A stretch of 64,000 nucleotides of DNA from Doryteuthis pealeii (lineage: Eukaryota; Mollusca; Cephalopoda; Myopsida; Loliginidae): the NCBI GenBank assembly GCA_023376005.1, contig CM042152.1:87149262-87213261 (forward strand), in the 5' to 3' direction. This document shows positions 9,826 to 20,352 of this stretch, piece by piece. Under the pieces are notes generated by a model that saw nothing but the letters and a program-made list of their open reading frames with translations, was not told the origin of the DNA and did not search any database. The position numbers were made by a program, and so were the translations under genes. The stretch's first letter is position 1; each line of letters begins with the position of its first letter.

Positions 9826-9989
9826 ATTATTGCATTTTTATGTATTCTTTGGTTGTTAAATTGTATAAATTTGGAATAATGATATAGTAAGATTTGAACT
9901 AGTAACTCAGCAACAATGTCCAATGTTGATAACTTTGGGAAGAGTGATTAATATTCCAGAAGTTATCTGGATAATTAAACGTCTTCTTA

Positions 9990-10070
9990 GAATTCTTAGC
10001 ACAACATTTTAGCTGATCCATTCTATAGACCTGATCAGGTGTAAAACTTTTGAGAGAAAAATAAGGAAAC
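9990..10070 (-). mobile_element. Penelope-like end fragment, inverted
   Basis: The minus strand of CAGGTGTAAAACTTTTGAG and the flanking sequence resembles the segment at 10190-10260 in inverted, diverged form. It forms a loose inverted pair with that copy. Confidence 0.4.
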
Positions 10071-10167
10071 CCTTCAATTTGTGAAAGGAAAAAAACAAAA
10101 AACAAAAAGGTACAGAAAAAATTGGTCATAAATTCATTACAGCAATGTTAGATAGCAACCCATTGCT

Positions 10168-10398
10168 ATTAGCTAGGGATTAATATACTTTTTTTTTCTC
10201 TCATGAGTTTTACACCTGATAAGGGTCGAAGAATGGGACGGACAAAACATGTTAACGCCACTAAGGAAGCCGAGGTTCAATTGGCAAAAGAATTTCTGGT
10301 ATGAATTCAATATGTTCATTTAATCTTTGATCTTTATTTCTCATAACTGTAATGAATTGCATAAGAGGCAATTTCTATCTTATTATTTCATTTATAGT
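10168..10398 (+). mobile_element. Penelope-like terminal segment, copy 1
   Basis: The segment GGGATTAATATACTTTTTTT ... CACCTGATAAGGGTCGAAG ... ACAAAACATGTTAAC ... CATTTATAG recurs at 10776-10993. The CTGATAA ... ACATGTT layout resembles the ribozyme-bearing end of Penelope-like elements. However, CTGATAA lacks the G8 needed in a hammerhead core, and no stem I was found. No reverse transcriptase or GIY-YIG frame is nearby. Confidence 0.45.
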
Positions 10399-10409
10399 TC
10401 ATTTACATT

Positions 10410-10610
10410 TCGATACCGGCCCTCGCCAACTCAGCGTATGAGTAGCACAGGGATCTGTGCGGTAAAGTAAGGAGCTGATGGTAGGTGTGGCACTCCACCT
10501 CAGATGCTAAAAATAATCTCCTTGGTCTAGCGCTAGTGAAAAGGGGATAGACTCCCTCACTGTCTGGCTCATACTGATATTAGGGAACCCCGATGACTTT
10601 ACTTTTACTT
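10410..10610 (+). mobile_element. SINE-A, head-truncated copy
   Basis: It starts at CGATACCGGCCCTCGCCAAC (B-box 3' half) and runs through the whole body to CGATGACTTTACTTTTACTT. It lies between the two Penelope-like segments and directly abuts the small palindrome at 10611. Confidence 0.85.
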
Positions 10611-10656
10611 ACTTATATCTTACTTCATGGGTCATACCATGAAGTAAGATATAAGT
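10611..10656. repeat. Palindrome, second copy of the 4.7 kb snap-back core
   Basis: Arms ACTTATATCTTACTTCATGG and its complement surround a short spacer. The spacer is the reverse complement of that at 4748-4753, so the element sits in the opposite orientation. Confidence 0.85.
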
Positions 10657-10775
10657 TGATGAATTCTCAATGTTTAGCAAAAGTAACAGAACAAAAAGAA
10701 TTCATAATAAATTACTTTTTTTTGTTTTTCAATTAATGGTTGTATCTTTATTATTAAGACGATGCCTAAATCAAG

Positions 10776-10993
10776 CCAGGGATTAATATACTTTTTTTTC
10801 TCTCATGAGAACCCTGATAAGGGTTGAAGAATGGGATGGACAAAACATGTTAACACCACTAAGGAAGCTGAGGTTCGATTGTCCAGAGAATTTCTGGTAT
10901 AAATTCAATATGTTCTTTAATCTTGATCTTTATTTCTCATAACTGTACCAATTGCACAAGAGGCAATTTCTATTTGATTGTTTCATTTATAGA
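10776..10993 (+). mobile_element. Penelope-like terminal segment, copy 2
   Basis: Near-repeat of 10168-10398 about 608 bp downstream, with the same ACAAAACATGTTAAC and GAGAATTTCTGGTAT landmarks. The two copies are direct, and SINE-A plus the palindrome lie between them. Confidence 0.5.
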
Positions 10994-11625
10994 CGTTCAT
11001 GTCAAACTCTACAAAAATAAGCTTAAGGCACATGATGCACTTTCCATATATGAAATGTAAAATAGTCTGAACTAAAAATACAAAAGAATAATTATTTTGT
11101 AATTAACTTGCTGTTCAGAAACCGTTGATAAGTAGAAGTAATTGAGAGTTTCTCATAATTAAAGGGTTTTTTTTGTTGTTGTTGTTTTGTTGTCTTTTTT
11201 CATTTTTCTTTTCTGGTCCCAAATGCATTAAGTTTATCAACAAATTAAATCTCAGAGCAGTGATAGATTACTCCAATTTAAGCTGCTGACTACAATTTAT
11301 AATCATAAAAAGAACAACAAAAAAATGAAAATTGGAAGAATTTAAGAGTCAAGTTCCCTTGTTGATATTTAATCAATAGCTGACTTATTCAAATTCTGAC
11401 TTTTTAAAATGACATCATTTTTAGAATCGTTGAAAAATATAGGGAAAAGCTAAAATACATATTCACTAAGCTGAGGTTAGTTTGGCATAAGGCCAAATAA
11501 AAGAGAATACTGTTGCACCAATCTTTCATGCTGGAAAAGTTTTGTTTTGAAAATCAGAATTCAAGTTTTTTCTTTCTTTTCACATGTGCAATGTGTAGAT
11601 AACAATTGGTGCCATTATGTAAGTT
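10994..11625. other. Unannotated AT-rich spacer
   Basis: Only a T/GTT-rich run near 11164-11200 stands out. No gene or element was recognised. Confidence 0.5.
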
Positions 11626-11836
11626 ACTGTGTTCAGAAAGACTAAATACTGAGAATATGTGTAGAAAGATTATTTGATATTAATGTTCAAAATGTAATAA
11701 TTTTAGATTGTATATCATATTTAAAAAGATTTTATGAGTCAGCTGATGGTGATCCCAATATAGGACTTTTTAGACTGTTTTGAAAAGTAGAAAGGATGCT
11801 GTTATAAATATTTGAGGTCTCAAGAGAGATTACCAT
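11626..11836. repeat. Segmental duplication, copy 1
   Basis: The block with TTATTTGATATTAATGTTC, CTGATGGTGATCCCAA and CAAGAGAGATTAC recurs at 12273-12470. The copies differ by small indels and substitutions. Confidence 0.8.
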
Positions 11837-11843
11837 AATTAAT

Positions 11844-12134
11844 GGCATATAGGACGCACTTTTTTTCCAAAATTTTGGCTCAAAAAACTGCCCTGCATCT
11901 TATACATCATAGGTGAAGTTTGAGACCTCCCGTAGGCCTAGGCTAATCTTCTCTATGATGCTCACTAACCCAGCTTACGCTCGGTACTCTTACCTACCCT
12001 AAACTCCATGCATCCTTATTTTATTGCTGGTATTGTTATAATCAAGGTTAACAGGAGCGTTTTCAACAATATATGCTTAAATACACTAAAAACCTGAATC
12101 TGAGCTGCTGAAATGGGAGTGCATCTTATATGCC
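11844..12134. mobile_element. MITE with 17-bp terminal inverted repeats
   Basis: The left end GGCATATAGGACGCACT and the complement of the right end, GGCATATAAGATGCACT, differ at two of 17 positions. Internal sequence also echoes the ends (CTGCATCTTATACATC). Elements with ends of the type GGCGTATAAGACGCAC are known animal MITEs, but I could not place the superfamily. No clear target-site duplication is visible because SINE-A abuts the right side. Confidence 0.7.
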
Positions 12135-12138
12135 GTCA

Positions 12139-12271
12139 TGGTGGTAGGTGTGGCGCCCCACCTCAGATGCTAAAATAATACTCCTTGGTCTAGTGCTAGT
12201 GAAAAAGGGATAGACTCCCTTGCTGTCTGGCTGATACCGACATTAGGTCGCCCCCAATGACTTTACTTTTA
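12139..12271 (+). mobile_element. SINE-A, 5'-truncated copy
   Basis: It starts at GGTGGTAGGTGTGGCGCC and ends at CAATGACTTTACTTTTAC, lacking head and middle. It lies directly against the MITE. Confidence 0.8.
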
Positions 12272-12272
12272 C

Positions 12273-12470
12273 ATTCAGAAAGGCAAAATACTGAGGATAT
12301 GTTTAGAAAGATTATTTGATATTAATGTTCAAAATGTAATGTAAAGTGTAATAATTTAAGACTATATATCAAATTTAAAAGGATTTTGTGAGTCAACTGA
12401 TGGTGATCCCAAGATAGGACTTTGTAGAGAGGATGCTGTTTTAAGTATTTGAGGTCCCAAGAGAGATTAC
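12273..12470. repeat. Segmental duplication, copy 2
   Basis: This is the counterpart of 11626-11836. It lacks part of the ACTTTTTAGACTG section and carries an extra GTAATGTAAAGT stretch. Confidence 0.8.
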
Positions 12471-12866
12471 TTTGAAGGGGTTTAAGATGCTATTGCCCTC
12501 AGTAGGTTATCTTTTTTTTTGTTCATTAACAAAAAAATGGCTGGATATTTTATACAGAGATTGTTTAGTGTTAAAAAAATATTTGTTTCTTTCCTACCAG
12601 TTATAGGAGTTAGTATAAGAATCAAAGTAAAAAGAAACAGAATTTTGAATGCTGATTTTTAAGGCAGGCTTCTAATTCTTATACCAACTGCAAATTTAAT
12701 TTGATTGCATACATTACAAAATAGAATTACTTTCAACAGATTATTAGCCAAGTTTAAAGCAAAATTTTATTTGAGTTTCACTCATTTGATCATCCTTGAA
12801 GACTTTCTCACTGATTTACATATTTTATAGTTCACTGATATAAACACTCACTCACTGTTAATATTA
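12471..12866. other. Unannotated AT-rich spacer
   Basis: Nothing recognised beyond simple A/T runs. Confidence 0.5.
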
Positions 12867-13104
12867 TGTTACATAATTCATAGGTTGCCTATGAATTATG
12901 ACTGTAGTGTACTAAAATTTAAATAATGATATGGTAGAGTTACTTAGTTAGATTTTGGCAGTCAGTCAAAGGGAGCAGACATGTTCCCATGAAAGCCATC
13001 TTCTCACTGCACGGTTAAGCCCTTTTGAGCTTCGGTTTTAATAAAGACATTGAAAAATAAACAAAGTCTTGTGTTCATTATTAAAAGCAAAGGGAATGAA
13101 CACA
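12867..13104 (+). mobile_element. LTR-like end 1
   Basis: It starts TGTTACATAATT and ends ATGAACACA, giving the TG...CA boundaries typical of LTRs. It carries AATAAAG, then AAAGTCTTGTGTTCATTATT, as expected for a polyadenylation signal followed by R/U5. A perfect 13-bp-arm hairpin (CATAATTCATAGG) lies just inside the start. The element at 13715-14039 has the same first 12 bases and the same AAGTCTTGTGTT block. No gag or pol is present. Confidence 0.45.
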
Positions 13105-13714
13105 GACAACTGGAAGCAGCACAGAAGAAGCCATATCAATGAGAGGATGAAATCAACCCAAAGAAGTTGACTCCAAGAACTCCTCTCCTCTCTCTCTCTC
13201 TCGCCATACATATAACCTGACTATACAGCTATATAACAATAAGCTCACACAGCAGATAATGTCATTCAATTACCAACTGATTAATACCTTGCAATCCTTT
13301 TTGATTTTAGAAAACACCCTAAGAAAAAACAAAAAAGTGAAGGAAGGAAACTATTTTTATCAACCTCCCCCCTTGGATTGATTGATTAATTGATTTTAGC
13401 AGCATGTCTAGAGGTTAAGGAATCGTGTTCATTGTCCATTTATATTTATATGTTTTGTGTGGTTGTTTCTAAATACGAATAATTCAGTTATATGGCATCA
13501 GGTATTCTTATTTAATATATATAATCTGCACACAGTTATATGTTATAAGTATTCCTATCGATTACTAATAAGATTTTGATTCAAATTTCAAGTAACTAAT
13601 AATAAACCTCATTACATTATATATCTAATTACCAACTGATTAATACCACATGAGAGTGTCTGTTCATACAGATGCAGCAAGGTTCCCTCTGATTAAATGG
13701 CAAGTTACATCAAG
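13105..13714. other. Spacer between two LTR-like ends
   Basis: A CT-rich run sits at 13184-13202. ATTACCAACTGATTAATACC is repeated near 13268 and 13627. No coding motifs were seen, so if the flanking pair is one element, its interior has been reduced to about 610 bp. Confidence 0.4.
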
Positions 13715-14039
13715 TGTTACATAATTATTGGATCCCTAATACATTTTTAAGGTATTGTAGAAATCATTATGGCGATCAGTACAGCTGATGGCCTTGAGAG
13801 TGAGTGACAGCGTTTGACCTCACTCTGACCTTGCTTTCTGGAATAGACCGTGAGAACCGGAACCCCGATAGAAAGCCCCCTTCCGATTAAGGAGTAAGCA
13901 ACTCAGTTAGTCAGTTAGAAGCCGAGCTAGCAACATGTAAGCCTCATCTGCGCAGATTGTCTGGGTGGGGATTTGGAATAAAGTAACATCAACATAAATC
14001 GAAGTCTTGTGTTTATTACCAAAAACTAACAATGACACA
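13715..14039 (+). mobile_element. LTR-like end 2
   Basis: It starts TGTTACATAATT and ends AATGACACA. It contains GGAATAAAGTAAC and then CGAAGTCTTGTGTTTATTAC. It is GC-richer than its surroundings. It may be a solo LTR or pair with 12867-13104, but they are too diverged to be a young pair. Confidence 0.5.
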
Positions 14040-14817
14040 AGGCTTCTGATAAGAAGTGATCCCAACAGAAACCAGACCCGGAATCCTCAATAGAAGACCA
14101 GACGAGACCTTAGAAGATATACCAGACCAAGATAGATGATAGACGATCAGAAGCAAAGCCGGCCAGAAGAATAGACGACCAGAGTAAGAATTAAAGAAAG
14201 GTATATAACGTTATATAGATTTGGCTTAGTGAAAAGACCAGTATATAACATATCCCTATTTAGTGCTGGTAAAGAAGGCGCTATGCAACACAAGGCTGAA
14301 CAACCAGTTCTTAAAATATTCAAAATAGCAGAATATTTTTTGGACATGCTTTGTATTTATTTATCGGAAGGGGCTGTATTTGAACTTGGTTTGACAGCTT
14401 TAAAAGGTACTCTTCAATACAATGTGACTCTTCCTCTCTTTAATGTTATTTCTCGGAATCCAGCTACTTAGTAAATTTTAACTTGTTTATTCATTTCATT
14501 TTTTATTTTTATTGAGAATATTTGCAATCAGCAGATGCTGCTAAGATTTTCCAGTATTTCATTCATTCTTCTTCTTGTTTGTACAGTTTTTACACATTAT
14601 CATATGAATTTATTGATTCTTTATTCAAAATAAAAGTTAAGTATTGTATTCTAAGCCCATCTTTCGAGGAATCAATAAAAATGATCTTGGCAATAATGGG
14701 GAAATGAGCAGAGCAACTGTTCCTGGATATTATCTCTTAACTGGAACAATAACCAAACATATTCTTCTGCCTTGTTTTATAAATATATAGATGACTAATA
14801 TATATATATATATATAT
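14040..14817. other. Unannotated region downstream of LTR-like end 2
   Basis: The first ~120 bp are purine-rich with repeated GACCAGA. Two short plus-strand frames follow (80 codons at 14229-14471 and 61 at 14522-14707) with no family I recognise. They could be degraded element interior or chance. Confidence 0.35.
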
Positions 14818-14856
14818 AAAAATCTTTTTTTCCACATAGATAGAGGCCTGGTTTTA

Positions 14857-14916
<60 letters not shown>

Positions 14917-14973
14917 ATAGAGAGAGAGAGAGAGATAAAACCCTGCCTCTCTCTATGCTGAAAAAAAGATTTT
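14818..14973. repeat. Snap-back with CT/AT microsatellite centre
   Basis: The left arm AAAATCTTTTTTTCCACATA, then TAGAGGC ... GGTTTTATCTCTCT, is mirrored by AGAGATAAAACCCTGCCTCT ... AAAAAAAGATTTT. The centre is (CT)n-(TA)n-(GA)n and is itself self-complementary. Confidence 0.85.
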
Positions 14974-15580
14974 GACGTCCTTTTATCGATTCTTGGCTCC
15001 TGATAAAAAAAGTGCTATACTGTTGATATTACTGTGAATAAAATCTGAAGACTTGAGGAATGGAGGATATGGGCTGGTTTCGTTATGCCCTGTGGTATTT
15101 GATTGAAGAAGTAGAGGAGCCTTTCAGACTCTTAAAAAACAGCCAACTAAAATATTTGGCTTTTTTTTTTTCCTTTTTTCTACTGAGAAGGTCTGGTGAC
15201 TGTTTTTTTGCTTTCTTTTGATGAAGACCTGGTGACTGTGAACCTCAGGCTGCAAAAGTAGGGCTTCATGTTTAGTAGTGTTAGATCTAACTCTATATAC
15301 AAATATCTACCTGAGAGTGTACAAGCAAATTTGTGTCTGTATATGAGAGAGAGAGAGAGAATGGATATTTTGTTAAATAAAACTTGAAAAGTACAATATA
15401 CAGTACCAAGAATAAGGCTACCATATAAAGAATAGAGAAAAATAAATTGTGAAAAGCTAATTATTAAAATTTAGCTAATCATTCAAAGAAAATTAAATCA
15501 GAAATAAAATACAAAACAAAAAAAAATTTAGTGTATAAGATATTCAGATTATTATCCTTATTCTTATTGGTTTTTTTTAA
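14974..15580. other. Unannotated AT-rich spacer
   Basis: A doubled GGTGACTGT near 15194 and 15232 and a GA run at 15346-15360 are the only landmarks. Confidence 0.45.
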
Positions 15581-15581
15581 A

Positions 15582-16230
15582 ATCATATTTGTATGCAGAC
15601 TATGCAGATTATCTAACACTTCTTAAAAATACACCTGCTCAAGCCAGATCTCGGCTGGATCAGGCCGTAAATGGCATTGGTTTCTACATGAACACATATA
15701 AAGCCGGATTCATATGTTTTAAGCAAGATAGTGTCATTTGCTCATTAAATGTCTCTGAAAGTATTCAACTAGATGTCAATATATGTATAGATAAAGTATA
15801 GACTGTTATTAACAGGTTATCAACCATATAGAAATCTGGTCTTTTTGATAAAATAAAATGGGAATTCTTCCAAGCTTTACCCATGTCGGTACTATTGTAT
15901 AGCTGCACCACTTGGAAAAAATGCTTAGAGAAAAAGCTAGATGGGAACTACACAAGGGATGCTGCTTTGAACAAATTCTGGAAGCAACACCTACAAAAAA
16001 ACAGCTGTATGGCCACTTACTTTCCATCTCCCAAACCATCCAAGTCAGATGAACAAAGCAAGCTGGACACTTTTTGGGAAGTGAGGATTAACTCATAAGC
16101 AATGTTCTATGTTCACCTTGCTAACCCACAGAAATTTATATTCATCAGCTCCTTGCAGACACTGCATGCTGGCTAGAGGCCTAACCAAGAGAGTCAAGAG
16201 CTGTGCTGTCAACATACCTTGATGATGATG
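15582..16230 (+). mobile_element. LINE reverse-transcriptase relic (C-terminal part)
   Basis: The plus strand encodes a broken reverse-transcriptase C-terminus. The first frame (about 15589-15801) reads YADYADYLTLLKNTPAQARS and continues with an NGIGFYMNTYKAGFICF block, the palm-domain region after the catalytic YADD. The catalytic pair is altered (YADY), so even this part would be inactive. After stops, the frame near 15805-16098 gives MSVLLYSCTTWKKCLEKKLD and WKQHLQKNSCMATY, the order seen in this widespread invertebrate LINE. A third remnant near 16125-16165 corresponds to its IHQLCADTGC region. It is a dead, 5'-truncated copy; others lie at 21.7, 22.6, 36.6, 38.4, 42.3 and 47.7 kb. Confidence 0.8.
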
Positions 16231-16337
16231 AGGCATATTATTCATACATCTGAGAAATTGTTTGAGATCCAGGCATGAAAGATTACTACTTACAAAAGAT
16301 AACAGTTGTCTGGTAACATACATACAACAATATCTTA

Positions 16338-16400
16338 TTATAATAGAGATTTGGTATCTGTGTGTAACTAGAACAATGTCACTGCTTATGTCACAATACC
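16338..16400. repeat. Short interspersed motif shared with 37.44 kb
   Basis: AATAGAGATT, CTGTGTGTAAC and GCTTATGTCACAATA occur here and at 37444-37520 in the same order. Function unknown. Confidence 0.45.
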
Positions 16401-16543
16401 CTTAGAAATCATGTAAGTTTATCAATGAGTATTTAATTCATAGTCAAAATCATTAATAAAAAGAATAGAATGAATCTTATTTACTAAAGTTGTCTCTATG
16501 AAAATTTGCATTAGATTTGCCTCAAAACAGCCCATGGTTTTAG

Positions 16544-16787
16544 GTATTTGCCTCTCACCCCACTTATGAGGGCGTGACACAAGGACATTTTTATGTGGGC
16601 CCACCCACAAGCCGAAGCTCATGGGTGGTAGACACAAAAAATGCGTCGATCCCGTCGGCATTCCCCTCGGGTGCTGGACAATAAACCCAGCCCTGCCCCA
16701 TTAAATCAAAGGGGCAGGTGTTGCCTGGGGGGATAGCTCCCTGGGATCGATGCTATTAATTTCATTAATAGACACAGGCCCCGAAAG
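16544..16787 (-). mobile_element. Retroposon F, complete copy with target-site duplication
   Basis: It is flanked by GCCCATGGTTTTAG (16530-16543) and GCCCATGGTATTAG (16788-16801), a 14-bp duplication with one mismatch. The body matches the 3.6 kb copy through GGGCGTGACACAAGGAC, ATGCGTCGATCCCGTCGG, AATAAACCCAGCCC and GGGGCAGGTGTTGCCTGG. Two independent copies with duplications fix the element ends. Confidence 0.8.
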
Positions 16788-16801
16788 GCCCATGGTATTA
16801 G

Positions 16802-17562
16802 TGCATTTAAAATCATGCTGCATGTCTAATACATCACTAAGAAGTAAAGGTTTACATAATATATGGTGTGGTTAATTTGCATATTGATTTTGATAAAACT
16901 GGGTTTAATAAATAATTACATAGTGTTATTGATCTCTAATATTATTGTTTTATTCTCCAATGTATTAAAATCAATCCTATGAATGATTTTAAATAGAAAC
17001 CAAATAAAAATACAATTAAATAAGTGTAATCTTTCTATATGCATTCTTATCTAATTTGGTTAGTCTTTCTAATTTAATATATTTCATTACATTAAAACTT
17101 AAATACTTTCGCCCAGAGGGCATACATTCTTGCTAGTGAATACTAATTCTTTTAGTACATGACCAAAATATTGACAATATATTTTTATGTATATTAGTAG
17201 GTCCTAGATAATATGTTTAGTACAGGTATCTGCATGATGTTGAATTCTAAACTCTGACTGTTGAGGCAGGCCTATATTTTTTTGATAAAAATCAAAGAGA
17301 CAAAAACGAAAAGAGAAAAGTGTTTATCTACACAAGACCTGATGGGAAAGCATCCCAATGGAAATGTTGTACTTTAGTTGCCTATAAACTTCTAAGTTTT
17401 AATACCAATGTGAATTCATACAGGCATTACTTATTTGTCTGTCAGAGTACTTTGAGGTCAGTTAGTTGATAAATGTACCCATGACCAACAACTTAATGCT
17501 AGCTACAATTATCTTACAATCACAGAGGTTTGTATAAATATATGATTTTATTGATATAATCA
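16802..17562. other. Unannotated AT-rich spacer
   Basis: No gene or well-defined element was recognised. Confidence 0.5.

Positions 17563-17590
<28 letters not shown>
17563..17590. repeat. AT dinucleotide microsatellite
   Basis: Uninterrupted TA run. Confidence 0.85.
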
Positions 17591-17593
<3 letters not shown>

Positions 17594-17689
17594 TAATAAA
17601 ATAGCTGACATTCTTTATAATGGACAATTCATTCTATAAAAGACAAATCAAATGGATGATTAAAATCATTACTCAAATATCAATTTGTC

Positions 17690-17945
17690 CTGTTGGCAGG
17701 ATTTAGATTATGTTCAGTGTATCCTCAAGACAGGAGTAATACTCGCCCCGCCCCACCCTCCAAAACGTGGTATCCAAAAAATAACACTAAACTACATCTA
17801 ATTGCAAGGCACCAGTTCTGGAGATCTTGGAAGTGGGAAGTATGTCTTCACTGCCATTATTTGCAGGTCTACTCTGACCTTGAGTGCTAGTACTTGCTAG
17901 GGTCTCAATCTATGGGTCAAATAGATCTGTTTAAAAGTTATTCAT
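17690..17945 (+). mobile_element. Retroposon D copy, diverged
   Basis: CAGTTCTGGAGATCTTGG, GTCTACTCTGACC, GAGTGCTAGTACTTGCTAGG and ATGGGTCAAATAGATCTG follow in D order. It is followed by an A-rich tract with sequence shared with the region after 19960. Confidence 0.65.
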
Positions 17946-18092
17946 ATTCAATCGGACCATGTGCAAAAAAAAAAAAAGAAAAGAAAAACTCTTAGGAAAA
18001 AACTTCACCATAAAAATATAAATGTAAACATGTGATTCTCTAATCTTGAGAATAAAATTAAAGAATTGGCGGAGCCCTTAAAACCCCCCTTA

Positions 18093-18350
18093 TAGTGCCT
18101 CAAAATCACCAATTTCATGAAAATTTTAGGTGTCGATTTATTGGCTTTTCTGGTAGATTTCGATGTGTAGATTAAAATGGTATCAAAGAAATTGCTGTGT
18201 GGTGGGAATTGATGGAGATATGAGGCATCAAAGATCACCTAATGGTGCCTTAAATAGCACCTATTTTGTAAAAATTTAAGGTGTCGATTTTATTGGCTTT
18301 TCTGATAGATTTCAATGCGTAGAATTCATTGATGCCAAAGAAAGCACTAA
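18093..18350. repeat. Tandem duplication, ~151-bp unit, two copies
   Basis: TTTAGGTGTCGATTTATTGG and CTGGTAGATTTCGATGTGTA at about 18125-18170 recur as AAGGTGTCGATTTTATTGG and CTGATAGATTTCAATGCGTA at about 18279-18322. The units are diverged. Confidence 0.75.
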
Positions 18351-18477
18351 ATTCAATCTTGTTAAAATCAAATAATCAATCTGATATCAACGTTAGTAAA
18401 ATAAAAAAATTATAACTTTGTTTTGCGCAATCAAGTTGCAGCATCTTATAGTTTATTGATTCCCTGTCGGCTGGGGC

Positions 18478-18835
18478 GATAGAATACACTGATTGCACCT
18501 CTGCAGAGGGGTAAATCCTCCAAATGGGGCTACAATTGAGCAATTCATGACTTGCAACACTACACTTTTACCCTTACTAGCTAGACGGAGGTTGCAGGCC
18601 TCCTCTGATTAATCAGCTGATCATGTTGAGCTGCTATTGCCCTTATGGCAAACTAACTCTTTTTAATATATGTGTGCTAGAAAGTGGTGGCTGAGGCACT
18701 TTGTGTCCTGGATATGGTGTTAAACTGCATCTAGTGGTGAAGTTCCAATTTTGGAGCTACTACCAGTTCCACTCTGACCCGGAGTGGTAATACCTGTTAG
18801 GGTTCCCATCTATGGATTAAATGGATTAAAAAATT
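18478..18835 (+). mobile_element. Retroposon D, long diverged copy
   Basis: This copy retains the upstream part of D (CACTGATTGCACCTCTGC and AATGGGGC) as well as the 3' part (ACTCTGACCCGGAGTGG, CCATCTATGGATTAAATGG). With the copy at 5.1-5.6 kb it defines the longer form of the element. Confidence 0.7.
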
Positions 18836-18845
18836 AGTTTTAAAA

Positions 18846-19699
18846 AATGTGTTAAAAAAATTTGAGCTAAAAAAATGAATACCCAACAAGAATGAATCAA
18901 ACAAAATATCCCCGGCATAAAATAACCCAACAAGGGTTGACATGCGATAAAATTCAACCAACCAACAGTTTATTGATTACTCCTTTAAAAGTCACCAAAG
19001 GTCAACATATCAAACTTTATATCACTTTCTATTTATCATTATTTTTTAAAAAAAGAAAAAAAAGTGAATCGCTACAAAAATGAAGGAACGTAAACAAAAT
19101 TTGTAAAAGAAAAGTTGATCAAAAAAACATCAACCTAAGAGAAACTCCTTATAAAACTACTCAAACAAGAAGATTTTCCTTTACTTCAGATTTTTACCAT
19201 TTTGCTTGTTCGATCTTGAAATTTATCTTAAAGATAAGGGTAGGATGAGTGTTCAGCCATATATTTTGTATTCTAACATATTTTTTCCTATCATTTCAAA
19301 AGCTGAAGAAATGAAAAAAGAAAAAGAAGAAAATGAAACATATGGAATAATCATGCCATTAAAATAAGGGTATGATTATTTTACGAAGCAATTAGTAATC
19401 TGTTCATTTCTTTTCCTCTTTCAAAATTTATATGATTTCTTTTTCAGATTTTAATTATAAGATTAATTAGTATATCATAGTTTTATCTTTAAGCCTTTAA
19501 GCTATTAGGTATGAAGACTTTTAAAACTTTAAGAACATTCAAATCAAAATCAGAAAAGAGAGAAAAAAACAAAGAATGTACTTCTGAAGTTTCTCCTTTG
19601 GTCAGGCATTGAAACACACTGAAATCAATAAACAAGGGGTACATGGACATTGTTCTCACTCAATTATTATTTCTATTTTTGACTAGAAATTGCTTTATT
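18846..19699. other. Unannotated AT-rich spacer
   Basis: Low-complexity A-rich patches only; no gene recognised. Confidence 0.5.
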
Positions 19700-20089
19700 C
19701 TTTAAATTTTAATCATGGTGTACTAGTCCTGATACTAAACATCATCTGATGGTGAGGTTCCCATTCTGGAATCGTGGGAGTGTGGAATATCTCTTCATTG
19801 CTATTACTCCCAGGTTCACTCTGACTAGAGTGGTAGTACCTGTAAGGATCCCATCTATAGGCCAAATAGAATTGTTCTACTAAGGATTCTATTTATTAAT
19901 TACTTGAGACCATACAACAGTGTAAACATGATTTGTATTAAAACTACTTGATTGCACCATGAGCAAAAAAAAAAAAAAAAAATTGAAAAAATTTTAAGAA
20001 AGAACTACACAAAAGATATAAATATGAATGTACAATGAATGTGATTCCCTAACTTTAAATTTTAATCATGGTGTACTAGTCCTGATACT
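19700..20089. repeat. 37-bp direct repeats flanking a D copy
   Basis: A 37-bp sequence ending TACTAGTCCTGATACT occurs at 19700-19736 and again, apparently exact, at 20053-20089. Between them lie a D fragment (about 19737-19872) and an A-rich tract. The second repeat leads directly into the 31-bp repeat at 20089. Confidence 0.75.
19737..19872 (+). mobile_element. Retroposon D fragment
   Basis: CATCTGATGGTGAGGTTCCC, TCACTCTGACTAGAGTGG and GATCCCATCTATAGGCC follow the D order; the copy is 5'-truncated. Confidence 0.65.
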
Positions 20090-20352
20090 GTAGAAGTTAT
20101 CCCCCAGATATCATAGAAATGATGCGCATGCAGCAATTAGACACCCCACAGAGAGCACTGATATATCAACATGCCTTTGTCCATCGAAAAGCCCTCGAGC
20201 CCTGTCTAGGTTATTCCTGCCTCACAGGGCAGGCCTTAAAGAACAGCTCACTCCTCATAGAGTCTTGCCTGCATGTGGGGGAGGGAGAGGGGAGATGTAG
20301 AAGTTATCCCCCAGATATCATAGAAACAATATGATATCTGGGGGATAACTCC
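20089..20352. repeat. Exact 31-bp terminal direct repeats around a GC-rich segment, plus inverted half
   Basis: TGTAGAAGTTATCCCCCAGA and the following 11 bases occur at 20089-20119 and, apparently exactly, at 20296-20326. ATGATATCTGGGGGATAACT at 20331-20350 is the inverted form, giving a hairpin at 20299-20351. The 170-bp interior is much GC-richer than the surroundings. A related scrap, TGTAGAAATTATCCCCCA, lies near 27986. The short open frame through this block has no recognisable domain. Confidence 0.7.

Noticed and set aside
10190..10260. Hammerhead ribozyme in the Penelope-like segment
   Set aside because: CTGATAA lacks G8, GAAA is not intact (CAAAAC) and no stem I pairs. The copy near 10810 has the same faults.
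20119..20334. 71-codon frame in the GC-rich cassette as a small gene
   Set aside because: It runs through both terminal repeats and into the inverted half, and no domain is recognisable.
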